Notes: a model not told the origin generated them from the letters alone. Positions 45,470-58,439 are shown, counted from the first letter of the stretch. The stretch: DNA of 64,000 nucleotides from Lates calcarifer (GCF_001640805.2 NC_066833.1:8256564-8320563); one strand, 5' to 3'. Numbers and translations are program-made.

Positions 45470-45805
45470 ACTACACTTGTAGTCAACCAGTCACCGGTTG
45501 AGATTTAAGGATGTGGCAACGATCAATTATCGGTTAATCATCGTTTTTTTACAGTGAAACTGCTTAATGCAGAAAATAGGCTGGTAAAGAAAGTCTGCGA
45601 GTCAAATCCAACACAAAGCTACGATGCTCAACACAACTGAGAGGCTTTTACACACAATAAAACACAGCTATATCAAATGTTAATAAAATACACTAATAAA
45701 AATATATACGAATGCATTGATTAAATTATATGTCATTGACAAAATTCTGAGTGGTCAATAATTGATCATCGATTAACTAGTGGCAACACTGGTTGTAAAC
45801 AAACC
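45470..45805. repeat. Possible small DNA-element remnant
   Basis: GTGGCAACGATCAATTATCG near 45514 and AATAATTGATCATCGATTAA near 45757 share the inverted block GATCAATTAT, and both lie beside GTGGCAAC. This CGATTAAT-rich text is common at ends of fish DNA elements. The evidence is thin. Confidence 0.3.
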
Positions 45806-47500
45806 ATCAGGGTAATCAAAAATAAAACATTTGTTTTAACAGACAAGTTCATTTCATTTTAAAAACAATAGATGTTTGTAGACACAGCTGACCAGTATTG
45901 CTGTACGTCCTCCAGTGTCAACACTTCAAGGTCATAAAAGTCTAAATCAGTGGTCAGTTATATGTATTTTTACATGAGCACCAAGCAGTAACTGCCAGCA
46001 TTCATAAATATGTATGAAATAATTTTCATTGTCAGTTGACCTTATGATCACCACCTTGGGTACGGTCAAAGAGTGAACCACATCCAAGAAAACATAATCC
46101 AGTTTTTATGCTTGTTCTAATATGAAGTGAATGCAGCACGTGGGTTTGGAGAGGAGAAAGGCAAAGTGAAGGGGAGGAATGAGTAATGTCTGTCATACCG
46201 TAAACCCTGCACCATAACTTCTCAGCCACCATTTTACTGCCCCTCATGCTGCCCTGTAAGAGCTTGGCACAGACACATGGAATTAGCATCTCATGCCGTA
46301 ACTCCCTACGCTGCACTTATAATCACACACATACACGTACACATGTGGCCACATTTCCAAGGGGAAGAAAATACTTTTAGCCATTTAGGTCATTTTTTGG
46401 TTGGGTGGGCACAGTCGAGCTGTGGGTGCAATATTGTAAGAAATGAGTGTGTTAGGAAACGCCACTGGTGGGTGACGGAGCTTTAATGTTGATCATATAA
46501 AATCAAATCTGCAGACCCAATTCCAATAACCCATGCAGTCCTAATGGATTAGAGTGATAGCTCACTATTAACTGCAGCTCTGCCCCCCTTTTTTTTTCTT
46601 TAAATAGCTCCCCTAAAACACACCACCTTTTTTCCAAAACCAGAACGGCCAAGGTTATTCAGCTTTTAAGAATAACAGGACTGGGAGACACTGCAGCTAA
46701 AAGCACAGAAGTGCAGTTTGTTTTCATATCTCACACTACAGGGAATCCTGTCACAGCTGTAATAGCTTTTTTAGAGTGGCATTTCTTTTTTTTTTATCCT
46801 GAGAATTTGAACATACATGTCACTTGGATGAGAATCTGTCTTTAAAAGCAGATCAAAGGAAAAGCTGCTTTTCCCCAGGAAGGTCCTCTCTTGGCCAGTG
46901 GAGATATTTAGAAGTACAAGACTCGAGGCAGGGATAACTCTGCTGCAGAGATAAGCTCCATTTGCCTTCAAGGGATATTTACAACTTTAGTATACCTACC
47001 TGTGCCTGTGTTCAGACAGCTGGTACAAGTGAGTGATACTTTGCCTGCGGGCTCAGACTACATGTCATCGCACTATCTCTGTGGTCCAGGCTCTTTGTAG
47101 AGTTTCAGTCTTGTAGCTCATGCAGCTTTTAACTGGACCCTGTCAGCCTGAGCTGTCATAATGTCATCATCTGGTCTAAGCTTTAACCGCCCTGGGCGCC
47201 CAGTACCTGGTTTTATTTGATAGTATACGTTATTGTCTGCTCAGTAATTATTTTTTTTCATAAAGCTCCTTAGGAATATGGTTAATTGTTTGTTTATTTG
47301 TTGTCCGAACACATAGGTTTAAGCTTTTTTAGAGCTTGGAGGGAATAAACAAGAGGACATTTGTTTATTTGCACACATGGAGTGAAGCTTTTGAGATCAT
47401 TAAGGCAGTCAACTCGAGCTGCTAAGACAAGATAAGCAAATATATTTACTCATCGCTCCCCAATAGAGAGCTGCAGGACTGATCCTAAAACCAGGATGCA
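45806..47500. other. Gene-free stretch
   Basis: No gene. 46490-46800 is non-repetitive apart from a T-run near 46589 and another near 46785. Confidence 0.4.
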
Positions 47501-47504
47501 AGTT

Positions 47505-47605
47505 AGCATGTTAGCATGTTAGCACTTCCTGTTCCCTCATCCCAAAGTCAGTGTGTTTCTGGTTAAATGTGTAAAATAAGGTCTGAGACATTTTCAGGTT
47601 TTATT
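47505..47605 (+). repeat. Dispersed repeat paired with 34316-34400
   Basis: Carries GTTAGCATGTTAGCATGTTA, GCACTTCCTGTTCCC, TCTGGTTAAATGTGTAAAAT and AAGGTCTGAG. GTTAGCAT is present in an extra copy compared with the partner. Confidence 0.55.
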
Positions 47606-49685
47606 CTACGACATAAAATGGGTCAGTAAATCCCCCACTCCTGATGTTTGAAGCTTTTCCGTGTCTTAAAAAGGCGGTTGCTAACGAGTGTCTAAATGAG
47701 ACTACAGAGGTTGTCAGGGACGTTAACATGAAAACCCATCTACTCACCAGTCCACCTTTACAGCCTCGTTGTGTTTCTACTCACGCTCTTTCAAACTCTC
47801 ACTAACTTTCTAAGAAGAAAGGCTTTTGTAGAAGAGCTCAGAGCTAAATGAAATGACCAGTTGGAAGCTTAGTGGTGGAGACGTTGACGTCATGTGACCG
47901 TGGTGTAGTTGGTTTATAGCCTAACATTAGCTTCTTACTTCAAACATCAGAACAGTGGTGTTCATCTGAGAAGATGATCTGATCAACTAAACCTGAAGGA
48001 TCAGAAACTTTAGCTGCTCACAGTTTATTTTCTGGAATAATCCAAAACACAATGAAAAAATCCCATTGGCTTTTTGTGGAGGGAACCAGGCTGATGCTCA
48101 CTTCAGGACTGGACTACAGAAACACATCATCACTGCAGAAGTCTTAAAACTCTTAGCATAAATATTGAAAGAATGGGAGGAACAACTAGCCTTGCTTTGT
48201 CCAAGAGTTAAAAATCACATCTACCAGCACCCCTGAAGCACACTAATGAATATGTTCCATCTCAGGTGTTTGAGAGTAAACAAATGAGTTTATAAATAAA
48301 ATGTCGTAGAAATTGTGCTACAACTAAAAACTGGGACCATTACGCTAAAGACTAGAAAATATTCTATACAAGGACCACGTAGCAGAATAGAATCACATGT
48401 TCAACCAATGTATCCAACAGAGCTTGTTTGGATCCATAAATAGGAATAATGGGTGGGTTTGACATGCTTTAAAAATTGCTCCAATAAAGTGTTAATAAGC
48501 ATTTTCCCCCCCAAGACAAAAAAATGAATAGACAGATGGATGGATGGATAGATCAGTAGATAGAGGAGGGTTCAGCGGTATATTTTTCAGTGCCTGAGCA
48601 TCCTTGATAGTATCATTCCCCCTAAATCCACCCTCTTCATAACCCTGCAACTCCACCTGAACTTGTACTGCTGCTTTGCTTCTGATCCTTTTAGTGCTGT
48701 AATCTGCTTCAGCAAACAACCTCTCACTGTTCCCTTACCGTAAGCTGTTATGCTGTGATGGATTGATAACGGCTGTAAATTGGAAACTAATCCTAAAAGG
48801 TTTTTATTTTTACGCTGTGTTCTCTTTGCAGTCCCTCCGGTTCACCCTCTCCTCTCGGTTTTCCCTTGGGACTTTTTGCGATGCTGATCCATAAACTCCC
48901 TAAATTAACACAAAAACCTTTTCATTCATTTTTGTTTGACTTTCTACTTTTATTGTATAGGTTTCAAGCAGCTGACAAGTTCTCAAGCAGATGAAAAAGC
49001 AGAGGAAAATCTCAGATTTTGTCATCCATGCTGGTGTGACAGAATAAAGAATAATGAGTGATTATCAGCTCTGTTATCCATGATGGTTAGCAGTCTATAC
49101 TGACAGACTCTGGTGACTCTGAAGGCAGCAGACGCTCCATCTCTAACAGGGGTGATGCACAACCTGTCACTATGATTAATTATTCTACAATGTCTACTGC
49201 AAATCAGCATGTGTGCTGAAAACACAGTCCCACTAAACATCTATTTAAACTTCGCTCAAAGCTAGAAACTTTGTCCATTCGTGCCAGTCCTCCTCTGGTT
49301 TCTGCAAAACACCAGGTAACGATGGCAAAGACTGCCAACTGCCTGCTCCACCTTTCTTTCTTTCTTTGTTCTTTAGAACAACAATCTTGTACTGTAGTTT
49401 TAAATCAGAAAATACAGTAATCCAGTGATAGCTGTCTGTTCATCAAAAAGTATGTTTTCAACTTAAATAGTTCAGGCCTGTTTCATAGAAATAAACTAAA
49501 ATGAAATATGAATACTTTTGTTTTCTGGTTTTCCTGAAGTTGTAGTCAGTTCAACATTCATGTTTTCTGGTGCATGTATTCCTCAACCTTACACTGAGAA
49601 AAAATCTTGTTTTGTCCAAAGCTAACGTCAGAGGGAGGTATTGGCTCAGTATGTTTGTTTTATTATTAATGATACTGCATAACTT
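47606..49685. other. Gene-free stretch, one strong splice-acceptor-like site
   Basis: No supported gene. At 48821-48831 a pyrimidine-rich run ends CTCTTTGCAG, an excellent acceptor, followed by 20 open codons in phase 0 to TAA at 48892-48894. I cannot link it to any protein. A GGAT-type tetranucleotide run lies near 48535-48550 and a TTTC run near 49353-49368. Confidence 0.35.
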
Positions 49686-49689
49686 TTTT

Positions 49690-49735
49690 AGTTTATTGCA
49701 AATTATTTTGTGGACCCCGGTTTGAGAATCTTTGA
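49690..49735 (+). mobile_element. Possible hAT terminal repeat
   Basis: GTGGACCCCGGTTTGAGAAT is, on the other strand, ATTCTCAAACCGGGGTCCAC, close to the CAGTGGTTCTCAAACTGGGG-type hAT terminus. No coding part is attached. Confidence 0.3.
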
Positions 49736-49739
49736 TTTA

Positions 49740-50740
49740 GAATATTTGATTTATTTAGAAGAATTTACACTAAACAAAATACCTCTACCTTAAATGGATT
49801 AAATGTTATCAGACTTTGAATCTCGTGTCCTCCCAACAGTCAATGTAACTTGATGTCGTTTAGATATTTCAAAAATTGCGCTCGTTCTACACATTTAGAC
49901 TCCTCATGCAGTAATGCTGAGAGGTCAGCTTATGTTTTTATGACTGACAAGTCGCCAATATGGAAATCCTTGCTGCACATCTCTCTCTCTTTTCACCCTG
50001 TCTCCTCCTGTTTTTCTCGCTGAATTTTTTTTATGTCCAAACACACACACACCTATAGGGAACTACACTATCACACACAGAAGAACACACTCATTGGTCC
50101 TGTCTCAGCTCATGAGGTAGTTAGTGAGGTGTCCCATGTGACGGATACATGGGTCATTACCCGTCTGCTGGATCACCCTAAATCGCTGGACACATTCTTC
50201 TGCCGACACAATTGTTTTAATGGACGCCAGTAACACACAGGCTGCAGTACAGAGCCAGTGTTAGTGGGTGGATGCTTGTGTTTTTCCTCGGTGAGGAGGA
50301 GAAGTTTGCTTGTTTCTTTCTGCCTGCTTTTATTTTTCACTCTCGTCCGTGTTTGTTGTTTTGCTGAGTCTCCTGGGAGTCACCCAGACGGCATCTCCAA
50401 CTCAGCAGTATCACATGAGTGGGCCTTTATGTTTATTAATCCACAGATGTGATAGTACATGTTAGCATATGAATTATAGGTTTCTCTCCATGATGTTTAG
50501 TCTCAGGAAGCGTTGTGTATCCAGTTTAAAGAGGAGCTGAGTAGTAGGATAACTGACTTTTGATGAAGTCATGAAGACAACTGCATTTCCACAACATCAC
50601 ACAATGTTTTAAGAGATATCTGGCTTTTCATTTTACAAAACGATGCTGATAATGTCTTCAACCTCACAGAGTTACAGCTTATCCAGTCACTCTGTCTTGA
50701 AATAGGAACACTCAAAACATCTGGTGTTAACCTACTGGTT
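49740..50740. other. Gene-free stretch
   Basis: No gene supported; short AC run near 50040. Confidence 0.4.
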
Positions 50741-50744
50741 AACT

Positions 50745-51000
50745 CTGAAAGGATAACACTGGTACTTTGAACCTGGGTGTTAATTAAGACAAACATCTTT
50801 AAAATTGGTGCAGTATTGATCAAGAGCATGTACCCGGCCACTATGAACATCTGCTGCAATGTAATCCAATCGTCCACGTCAAAGTCCATCCACTAAAGTT
50901 CTTATGTCTGACAACATTATGATAGGATTCCTACAGATACGAGTAAGATCTTTTTAATTTAACCAGAAACTTCACTGTATATCAGTATACCAGAATCCTT
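50745..51000 (+). repeat. Five-copy dispersed repeat, plus-oriented copy
   Basis: Reads AGGATAACACTGGTA, TTGATCAAGAGCATGTACC, CTGCTGCAATGTAATCCAAT, AAGTCCATCCACTAAAGTTC, CAACATTATGATAGGATTCC and TTTAACCAGAAAC in the same order as 7796-8245. It lacks about 25 bp in the middle (the CACTGACAGACTCAGATT part). Confidence 0.65.
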
Positions 51001-51793
51001 CATCCAGTTTAAGATTATAGTTATGAAACCGTAAGAAAACCCTGGGTATGCTGCTGGTTTTAATTTTAAGAAGTAAAAATAATATATAGAATATCACCAG
51101 CCGTTTTCTTTAACTGCACCAAACTGGTAATAAATTAAACTGAACTAAAACACCTGTCAATTAATATTACGACTAATTTGATAAGATTAGCATTTTTTTT
51201 CAGTCCACACATAAGAGATGCATCAAACTCTGATCTCACAGTCACACAAAAAGCATGCACACAGACACACACCACAGATGCGAGCCGAGCCAAGGCTGTG
51301 ACTTTAATTATCACCTTGTCTCAGCGTAAATGAGGGTGCAAGGCTGAGCTCATCTCCACATGGACTCTGTGAGAGAAAGAAAAAACCCCTCATTAAATCA
51401 CTTCAGCTTTCTGATTGTCTCATGTGTGACACTGTTTTTATTCTACTTTTTCTTTTTGTCGCATCTGATTGCAGGGTGGTCAGCTGCCATCACCATGAGG
51501 CACCTGACCCAAAACCTCTGACACAAACAGTATTACTCATCCTCTTTTCCAGACTAACTGTTACCCTGACAAAACCCTCAGATCCTTCATCACAGACAGT
51601 GTTATGGCTGCTCAGATACTCACTCATGAACACTGCTGTTTGAGACATGGTCAATGTTTTGTAAAAATACAATTAGAATACCTTTTTTAAATGCACATTC
51701 AAATCTATATTTGTAAAGCAGTCCTTCCAAAAAATGGACACGCATTAAAAAAGAGATATATTTTCATTGTTTAATCAACAGAAGTAGTTTTAG
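51001..51793. other. Gene-free stretch
   Basis: No gene. The right side (from about 51690) may belong to the Tc1 remnant that follows. Confidence 0.4.
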
Positions 51794-52330
51794 TTAAGAG
51801 CTTGTGGCACCTCCTTTTGCAGCCAACACTTCAACCAAACGTCCTCTGTAACCACTAACCAGCCTCTCTCATCTGCTTTTTGGGATTTCTGCCTACTCTT
51901 CCTCGCTGAACTCAGCCAGTTGAGAGAGATTGGAGAGACATCTGGCATGTACCGCCCGTTTCAGGTCTAACAACAACATTTCTGTTGGATTGAGGTGCAA
52001 ACTTTGACTGGGCCAATGCAGAGTATGAACCCTCGTTCTCTATTCCTCGGTAGTTTTGCTGGAATGCTTTGGGTTGTTGTCTAGTTGCATAAACTATTTC
52101 CAGCCCAGCTGCCAGATGGCAGGAGATTCTGGTCAAGATCCCTGGATAATATGGAGTCATCCAGGTCCCTCACATTTCCACCACCAGGTTCTTTTCTTGG
52201 TATGCAGTGTTGGCTTTTCTCCAAACATGGCAGTTTTGATTGTGACCAGATCATTCTGTTTTGGACCTATTTGTCAAGTGAATGGACTCTGGTTTGTCAG
52301 AGTACTCTTTGGCGAAGCGTTGTTTTGTCT
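51794..52330 (-). mobile_element. Tc1-family transposon remnant 3
   Basis: The minus strand, read from about 52300, gives VWRKANTAYQEKNLVV, near the start of the catalytic half. It then gives broken text around ALAQSKFAPQSNRNVV (the W-P-S-Q-S block, degraded). The end reads EIPKS, ERLVSGYRGRLVEV and AAKGGATSS, stopping at TAA 51796-51794. That A-A-K-G-G-A-T-S ending is the standard C-terminus of a group of fish Tc1 transposases. A one-base insertion before AAKGG and a stop in the preceding helix make it non-functional. The N-terminal half is not recognisable. Confidence 0.8.
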
Positions 52331-52640
52331 TGAGAGCACAGGCTTCTCTCTCCCCTCCCATCCATGTCTTGTCTACTTGTTTTCATCTTATTGTCGACAC
52401 ATGTACATTTATCCCAGATGCTGCTAGAGCTCTGCAACTCTAGAGGTGATGTATGATGTCTGTACCTGATGTATTATTTTTCTGGTGCTTCTTGGTGATT
52501 GTTGTAATGGGCGTCTTCTTCCAGGCATTGCTGATTGCTGACACCTCTGCACTACAGTGCTTTGGTTGGTTTCCTCTCTTTTAATCAGTGCTGCCCAAAC
52601 CCTGTCTTAAGGATATCCCAGTCTGCTTAATTAATTAATT
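52331..52640. other. Gene-free stretch
   Basis: Probably the eroded rest of the Tc1 remnant. No gene. Confidence 0.35.
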
Positions 52641-52644
52641 GAGC

Positions 52645-52765
52645 TCCCAAATGTGTTTCATCTACTGCTACTACTCACACAATTGTCAAAGTGCCTTGAG
52701 ATGACTGTTGTTGTGATATGGCGCTATATAAATAAAATTGAATTGAATTGAAAATTGAAAAATTC
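52645..52765 (+). mobile_element. L2-like LINE/SINE 3' tail
   Basis: GTGCCTTGAGATGACTGTTG, GTGATATGGCGCTATATAAA and TAAAATTGAATTGAATTGAA form the typical tail of fish L2-clade LINEs, with short direct repeats at the very end. There is no attached LINE reading frame. Confidence 0.75.
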
Positions 52766-53944
52766 CCTGCAAACAAGTGCTTGCAATCGATAAACATAAA
52801 CATTTCATATATAAAAACTGGTGATGATAAAGATAGAAAATCATGATTAAACAACAGAAAAATCTAAAGTGCTTGAGGGGTTCACATATTTCCAAGCAGC
52901 ACTATACACTCTGTGTAAAGAGAAGGTTATGGTGCACATTTGTTCCATTTCCCATCCAAATGAGGGAGAGAGAGAAAGAAAGATGGCAGTGTGGGGCACA
53001 GTAGATCTGTCATATCCCCAGAAGTGACATTTCTGCACCCTGTGATGTATGATTTGATTACTATCACACATCTATGACATTTCACTAAGCTGAAAATCAA
53101 TGGGCCTCAATGGAGTGGTTGTATCAGGCATAAATCATCCCGGCATCTCTTATCTTCCCCTCTATGTGACATAAGGTATGAAGAGAAGGAAAGATAGCAT
53201 GGGATAAAAGAGAGAGGAGGAAAAAAGGGGATATGAGTGGGTTGTGATAAGGATAACCTATGCAGAAAGCAAAACTGAGAGAGAAGGCAGGAAAGAGATG
53301 ACAAAAGATAAGCACAAACAAAGATGAAGAGTAAAGAAATTGACATAAAATGAGAAGATAAAATGTAACATTAAGATACTCTGAAGAGGAGCTTAGAATT
53401 ACATGATGAAATAAAGAGGAGGGTAGAGAGATGTATATTGGCAGGAAAGATGACAGATCAGTCACAGATGTGTTGGGGCTCAGATCCCGCTGCTTCCTCT
53501 GGGGGTGAAAGGCCATGGTTAATCCCCTCGCTGGTGTCTGGAGTCTGGCACACAAATACACATGAAAACAAACACACACGCTGCAGAGGCAAGCAGCAGG
53601 ATTCAACACCACGGCATGTGTATTTAAACCTGGGACTCCGCCGTGATGCCAGCCGAGCACTTACCCGTGCAACTGGGGAAAGGATTGCTGGGTGTGAGGG
53701 GAGGCGACTGGCATGACAGGTTCAGAGCTCATTTCAGCCACAGCAGCTGGCTGAGGATGAGCAGGACGACTGTTTCACCTCCTGTAGCTTCTGAAGTCCA
53801 ACCACGGCCAGAGTATATTAAAAAATATATAAAAATAAAATGATGAAAAACCATGTCCACCTCTTCAAAACTCTTATCTGTAGGCTGGGTCAACTGAACA
53901 GCACAATACTACATTTATTTCCTCTGTTCAACACTGTTAAAAAC
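52766..53944. other. Gene-free stretch with purine-rich tract
   Basis: The plus strand is A/G-rich from about 53160 to 53440. This creates the 178-codon minus-strand frame 53124-53660, which is Ser/Leu/Phe-rich and not a gene. No other feature recognised. Confidence 0.45.
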
Positions 53945-54025
53945 CTATTTTAAAGAGTATGGTCTAGACCTGATCTATGTTGTGAATTGGCGCTATATAA
54001 ATAAAACTGAATTGAATTAACAAAA
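53945..54025 (+). mobile_element. L2-like LINE/SINE 3' tail
   Basis: TTTAAAGAGTATGGTCTAGA, then GTGAATTGGCGCTATATAAA and TAAAACTGAATTGAATTAA. It is closest to the minus-strand tail at 13189-13290, with which it shares the AAAGAGTATrGTCTAGACCT block. Confidence 0.7.
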
Positions 54026-54130
54026 CTCAGATCATTTCACAGACAAATCACACAACATGCTTCAAATAAGACAGATTAAGGCGCACACAAGTGGTTATAC
54101 TCGCATTAAAACGCACATGGATACTGAAAA

Positions 54131-54190
54131 AATATACACTGATCAGCCACTACATTAAAACTACTGACACCACTTCATTACAGTGCAGTG
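54131..54190 (+). repeat. Terminus of a common fish DNA element
   Basis: ATACACTGATCAGCCACTAC followed by ATTAAAACTACTGACACC is a widely repeated fish phrase (TACACTGATCAGCCA-type end). Only the end is present. Confidence 0.5.
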
Positions 54191-57100
54191 TACTGCGTGG
54201 AAACTTTGGGTAAACTCTGAAATAAACGATAGAGCAGAAAAACAAGAAGGACAGATGTTTTTATTTTGTCATCTGATATGTATCTTCACAGCCCTCGTTC
54301 AGATAAAGCCTGCATCCTTTTCTTGTCATCCGTAATTGAAGCATTCAGTATTTGGCAGTTAAATCTACCAGACCTGCCTCGAGGATACTTACCTGTGTTT
54401 CAGTGACAAACAGTACATGTCCACCTGTGACGATGACATGAACACAACAGTTTGACACTCCAGTCACACCTGCCACGCTGAAAAAAATGCATTCTATATT
54501 ATAGGCAGTGATATTCTTTGATTCCTGTGGTAAAGCAGAGAAAAGAAAAGTCACACCTGCATCAGGACCTTGTCATATCAGAACTGGTCAGTGTGCAGAA
54601 TTATAGACCAGTATTGATTCATTTTACTGGAATCGCTACATCAGTGAATTTGTTTGCAGCATGAAGAAAAACTGCACAGATTTCTCTAAGAATCCAACGA
54701 CCTTTGAGGAAACGGAGAGCTAAAGGCAGTTAGTTTATTAACTGTGTCAACCCATCCAAATTCCCATAATCTGTGCACTGCACTGAGAGGAGGAGATGGA
54801 GGCAGTCATCAAACTTTGCTTCACAGGCAACAGCCCTGTCAGGATTAGTTGATATAGAATCATTTATGAATAGATGAAACTCATTTTGATTTTTTAAATG
54901 TCAGTCTCATATAGTATTTTTTTTATGTGTATTATTATTTTCTGTCACTGATGGCGTTTTATTGCTTCAGCCTGAATAACAGCAGAGGACCCACAGAGGT
55001 CCAACAGTCACAACTCTAAAGAAAACTTTCAGACTGCTGCGACAACAACAGCCAAAAACTTGTGACTCATTCTGCCACTTTTCCTTTGTGCTTTGTAGGT
55101 TGATTTGTTTTGAGAAGAACATGATCACACTTCTCTGTACATTTCAAACACTCACTTTTGATATTTTCCAGAGTGTGCAGGAAAGCACATTTTTTAGCTT
55201 ACTGTAGCTTTGTGTTTCTCTGCTGACTACTCAGCTCTCTCTGTCTCTCAGACTCACACACAAAATAAAATAAAATAAAACCCAGGCTGTGCTAGGTGAA
55301 CACTAAGGTCAGGTAGGCAGTAACATAGACATTACTGTCCGACCTTCACAGTCCTGATCTGAAAGTGGAGCAGTTAATGACACCTACTGACACTGTGAGG
55401 TGCACAAAACTCCACCACTGACCCAAATCAACTGTAGAAAACACCTGAAGAACAACCAACAACCATAGGATTTATTATCATAAACACAAAACAACCAAGA
55501 CTAAATTGAAATGTTTTACTTTAAGAAGTGGAATTTTAGATGTAGATGTAGCACTAAGCTAACGAGAGAATTACAGGGTAATTAAAGCAGCTCACAGCCT
55601 CCTGTAGGCCAGGCATTTTGCTTGATATTTTAGTAGTTGCTCGTCAGTCCTTTGTTGAAATCAAAACATAAGAATTTAATGATAACGGGGATTCAGGGAA
55701 AGTAAACTTTATTTCATAGAGCAGAGGCTTTTTGCTGTAAGTCTGTTGTTGGAACAGCTGATATATATCTAATCTGCTAAAACGGGACTAGACTTTTGTT
55801 TTGTACACTATAATCTTTATTTTAGTGGTCTTAGATAGCTGTATTTTCAGTTCTACAGAATCTCCTAGACACAAGTGAATTCCTTTATATATTAAAACTT
55901 TGCAGTGTTGTGTGTAATGGCTTTTACCATCTGGATTTGTCTGTAACTGTAAAGATCTTAACTCACATGGATCTCAGCTGGGAGGGGGTGACTCCAAAAA
56001 CCACATACAAGTGGACTGTGGCAACAGGTTACTGTAATCCTGTCACATGTAATCCATTACTCCTCTTTCCTAATCACACAAGATTATGGTCATAAGTGTA
56101 GCAGCTAAGAAATGTGATATATATATATCTGCGTGTGTGTGTGGGGGGGGTTATGTATTTATCAGCTTGTTTATGCATTTCTTAACATATTTTTTACAGT
56201 GTGTGTGGACAGCAGTAAGTGATTGGATAAGCCAGTCTTTCATAATGGCCTTTATATAACCGAATCAACCATATGTACAGGCCATTACTGCACACTATAT
56301 CAGATCCAGGATTAGGTTCTCCCAGTGCACACAGATGTGTATCAGAGAAACCTGAGAGGCTGCACTCCATTTCTATGGTCTGCATTTACTCAGTCTCTCT
56401 CATACAGATAGCTTCTGTGTAATAAAATCAGCACTCCCAGCAGTGCTGTGTTTTCAACCTGTCTAAGGTGAGTCATGCATCTCACCCAGTGCATGCTGGG
56501 AAACTCCAGCCCTCCACAGCCCTGAACAGGAGAAGTGAGGCCTGTACTCTGAAGCCTATCAGAGGAACTTCCAGATTAACCTGTTCTACTGAAGGTGGAC
56601 AGTTTCTATAATCCATGTATTCTAATAATTATCATATTTTTTACATCTCATTTTACAAATTAAGAATCCAGAGAACGTGTGACAAACCCCCCTGTCTCTG
56701 TTGACAGCCGTGGTTTTACATTTTGTCGTTAAAGTCTCGTAAACTGACAGAAGTAACGTTTGCTTTTTATCTGAGAAACACGGTGCATCCTTTAGTGCAC
56801 ACGCATTTGTAGGACTGGCCTGTGGTTTAGACTGATGAATGTTTTCTGTACTTGTGGTTGACCACAGACTTCAGATAATACACTCACCTACACTCTGACA
56901 TGTCAGTCTGTGTTTCCTCTGCCTCTGGATGTTTGGCCTTCTACTGTTGCCTTCCACCTCTCTCCATGACTGTAGTTGTACATGATTTATAATAAATGTG
57001 AGCACAGACGTAGTAGAGTAGAGAGTACACTGCAGAACAAGTCCCAGGAACAACAGGCTGTGGCATTCACAGTCTGTCTCTCCAACAGCCCACTCAGTCC

Positions 57101-57305
57101 ATTCTGTATGAATGCAGGACACATTTTACTCCAAGTGCTTTCAGTTTCTGTGCTGGTCTTTTCAAACACCATCCATCCCTTTGTGTTAACGCAGGTGTAA
57201 CATGTGACATCCATCCTCAGTGTCATGGCTGCAGTCTGTGTACTGACTCTCTGTTAAACTACTGGAGCACTTTTACATGGGTAATCTCCATCAATGTACT
57301 ACTAT
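54191..57305. other. Gene-free stretch
   Basis: No supported gene. It contains AAAAT repeats near 55262-55280, a TA run near 56120-56129 and a GT/G-run near 56135-56150. Confidence 0.45.
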
Positions 57306-57309
57306 TTTT

Positions 57310-57430
57310 AGGTCTGCATTTTCACGCAGTGGTGCTTTTAGCTAAATGCTATCATGCTAATATTAGGTATAATGTTTACCATCTAACTTTAACATGCTAG
57401 CACTGTATAGTTAGAGGTACACAGGATTAA
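57310..57430 (+). repeat. Common fish repeat (GCTAAATGCTA type)
   Basis: TTTTAGCTAAATGCTATCAT, GCTAATATTAGGTATAATGT and TTACCATCT belong to the repeat family that also contributes 30870-30985 and 37880-38055. Confidence 0.5.
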
Positions 57431-58245
57431 TAATAAGGTGTCAGTAGTTCAACAGGTGTTTGGTTATAAACCAAGGTATCAGATTGATGTGAATCACCAG
57501 GTGCTACAACATTACAACCAAAAAATAAACACCAGCTAATCAGTAGCTATTTCCCACAATAAAAACAAGCTGAGCTAACATTAGCAACAGCTCAGCTAAC
57601 AGCCGTCAGCCCCTTCCTGACACCCAGCATCCACTGAAGAGCAACAGAAAACTGATTTTTAACCTGGCTGGACATTGTATGCACTTGTGGAAAACCCTGC
57701 TGTAGACCAGTTAAAAGTAAAACTCTGATATTTGTGAGCCACTTTATTAAAAACCACAGATGCAGTAGCGTTTATAGAGAAGACGGACCAAAGCATAGTT
57801 GCTCTTTTCATGTGATTTCTTCCCAATAATCCTTTAGTGCCGGTTGACCTTGCCAGAGCAGAGTTATCATTTTACAAAAAGCAGAATCGTGCAATTAAAT
57901 CAAGAGACCACTCAGCGGTTAAATAGTAGAGCGGCATAATGTATTGTTGCAGCGTTCATTTTCTATATTGATATGACTCAATACACCGTGTCTAATGCCA
58001 CCACCACTCAGCCAGACTATGTTACATTACTAATTATCAAAGCTGTATGACTGCATGCCTTAAACGATTTTTGGCTGGGGTCTTTATGCTGCAGAGACAG
58101 TATCATTATAAAAAACACACTCAGGGTTGTTGGCGTGGTTACTGCTGACTTTACTCTTATCGTAGATCTTATGATTAGTCACGTCTTCCATTAGCTTTTT
58201 GCACCAAGCTCTCCCTCTGAAGCATTTGTTCAGTCTGGGCAGGAT
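57431..58245. other. Gene-free stretch, partly non-repetitive
   Basis: No gene. 57780-58150 has no repeat text that I recognise and has many ATTA/TAAT sites, so it may be regulatory; this is only a texture argument. Confidence 0.3.
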
Positions 58246-58439
58246 GTTGTGGGCAAGGCTGACTCGATAAGGGCTTCATGCCTGGAACAAAAAAAAGTTC
58301 TGTCATGTCATTTAACATCAGCCTTTGTGACCCTCTCCACATCCATCCTCTGCCCTTCCAAGGCCCAGGCACCGGGACCTCTCTCTGGTCTTGATGAATC
58401 ACATTGCTCCCTGTCCAACCTTCTGGTCCCTGGAGGTCC

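Noticed and set aside
53124..53660. 178-codon minus-strand frame, Ser/Leu/Phe-rich
   Set aside because: It is a by-product of an A/G-rich plus-strand tract and has no domain.
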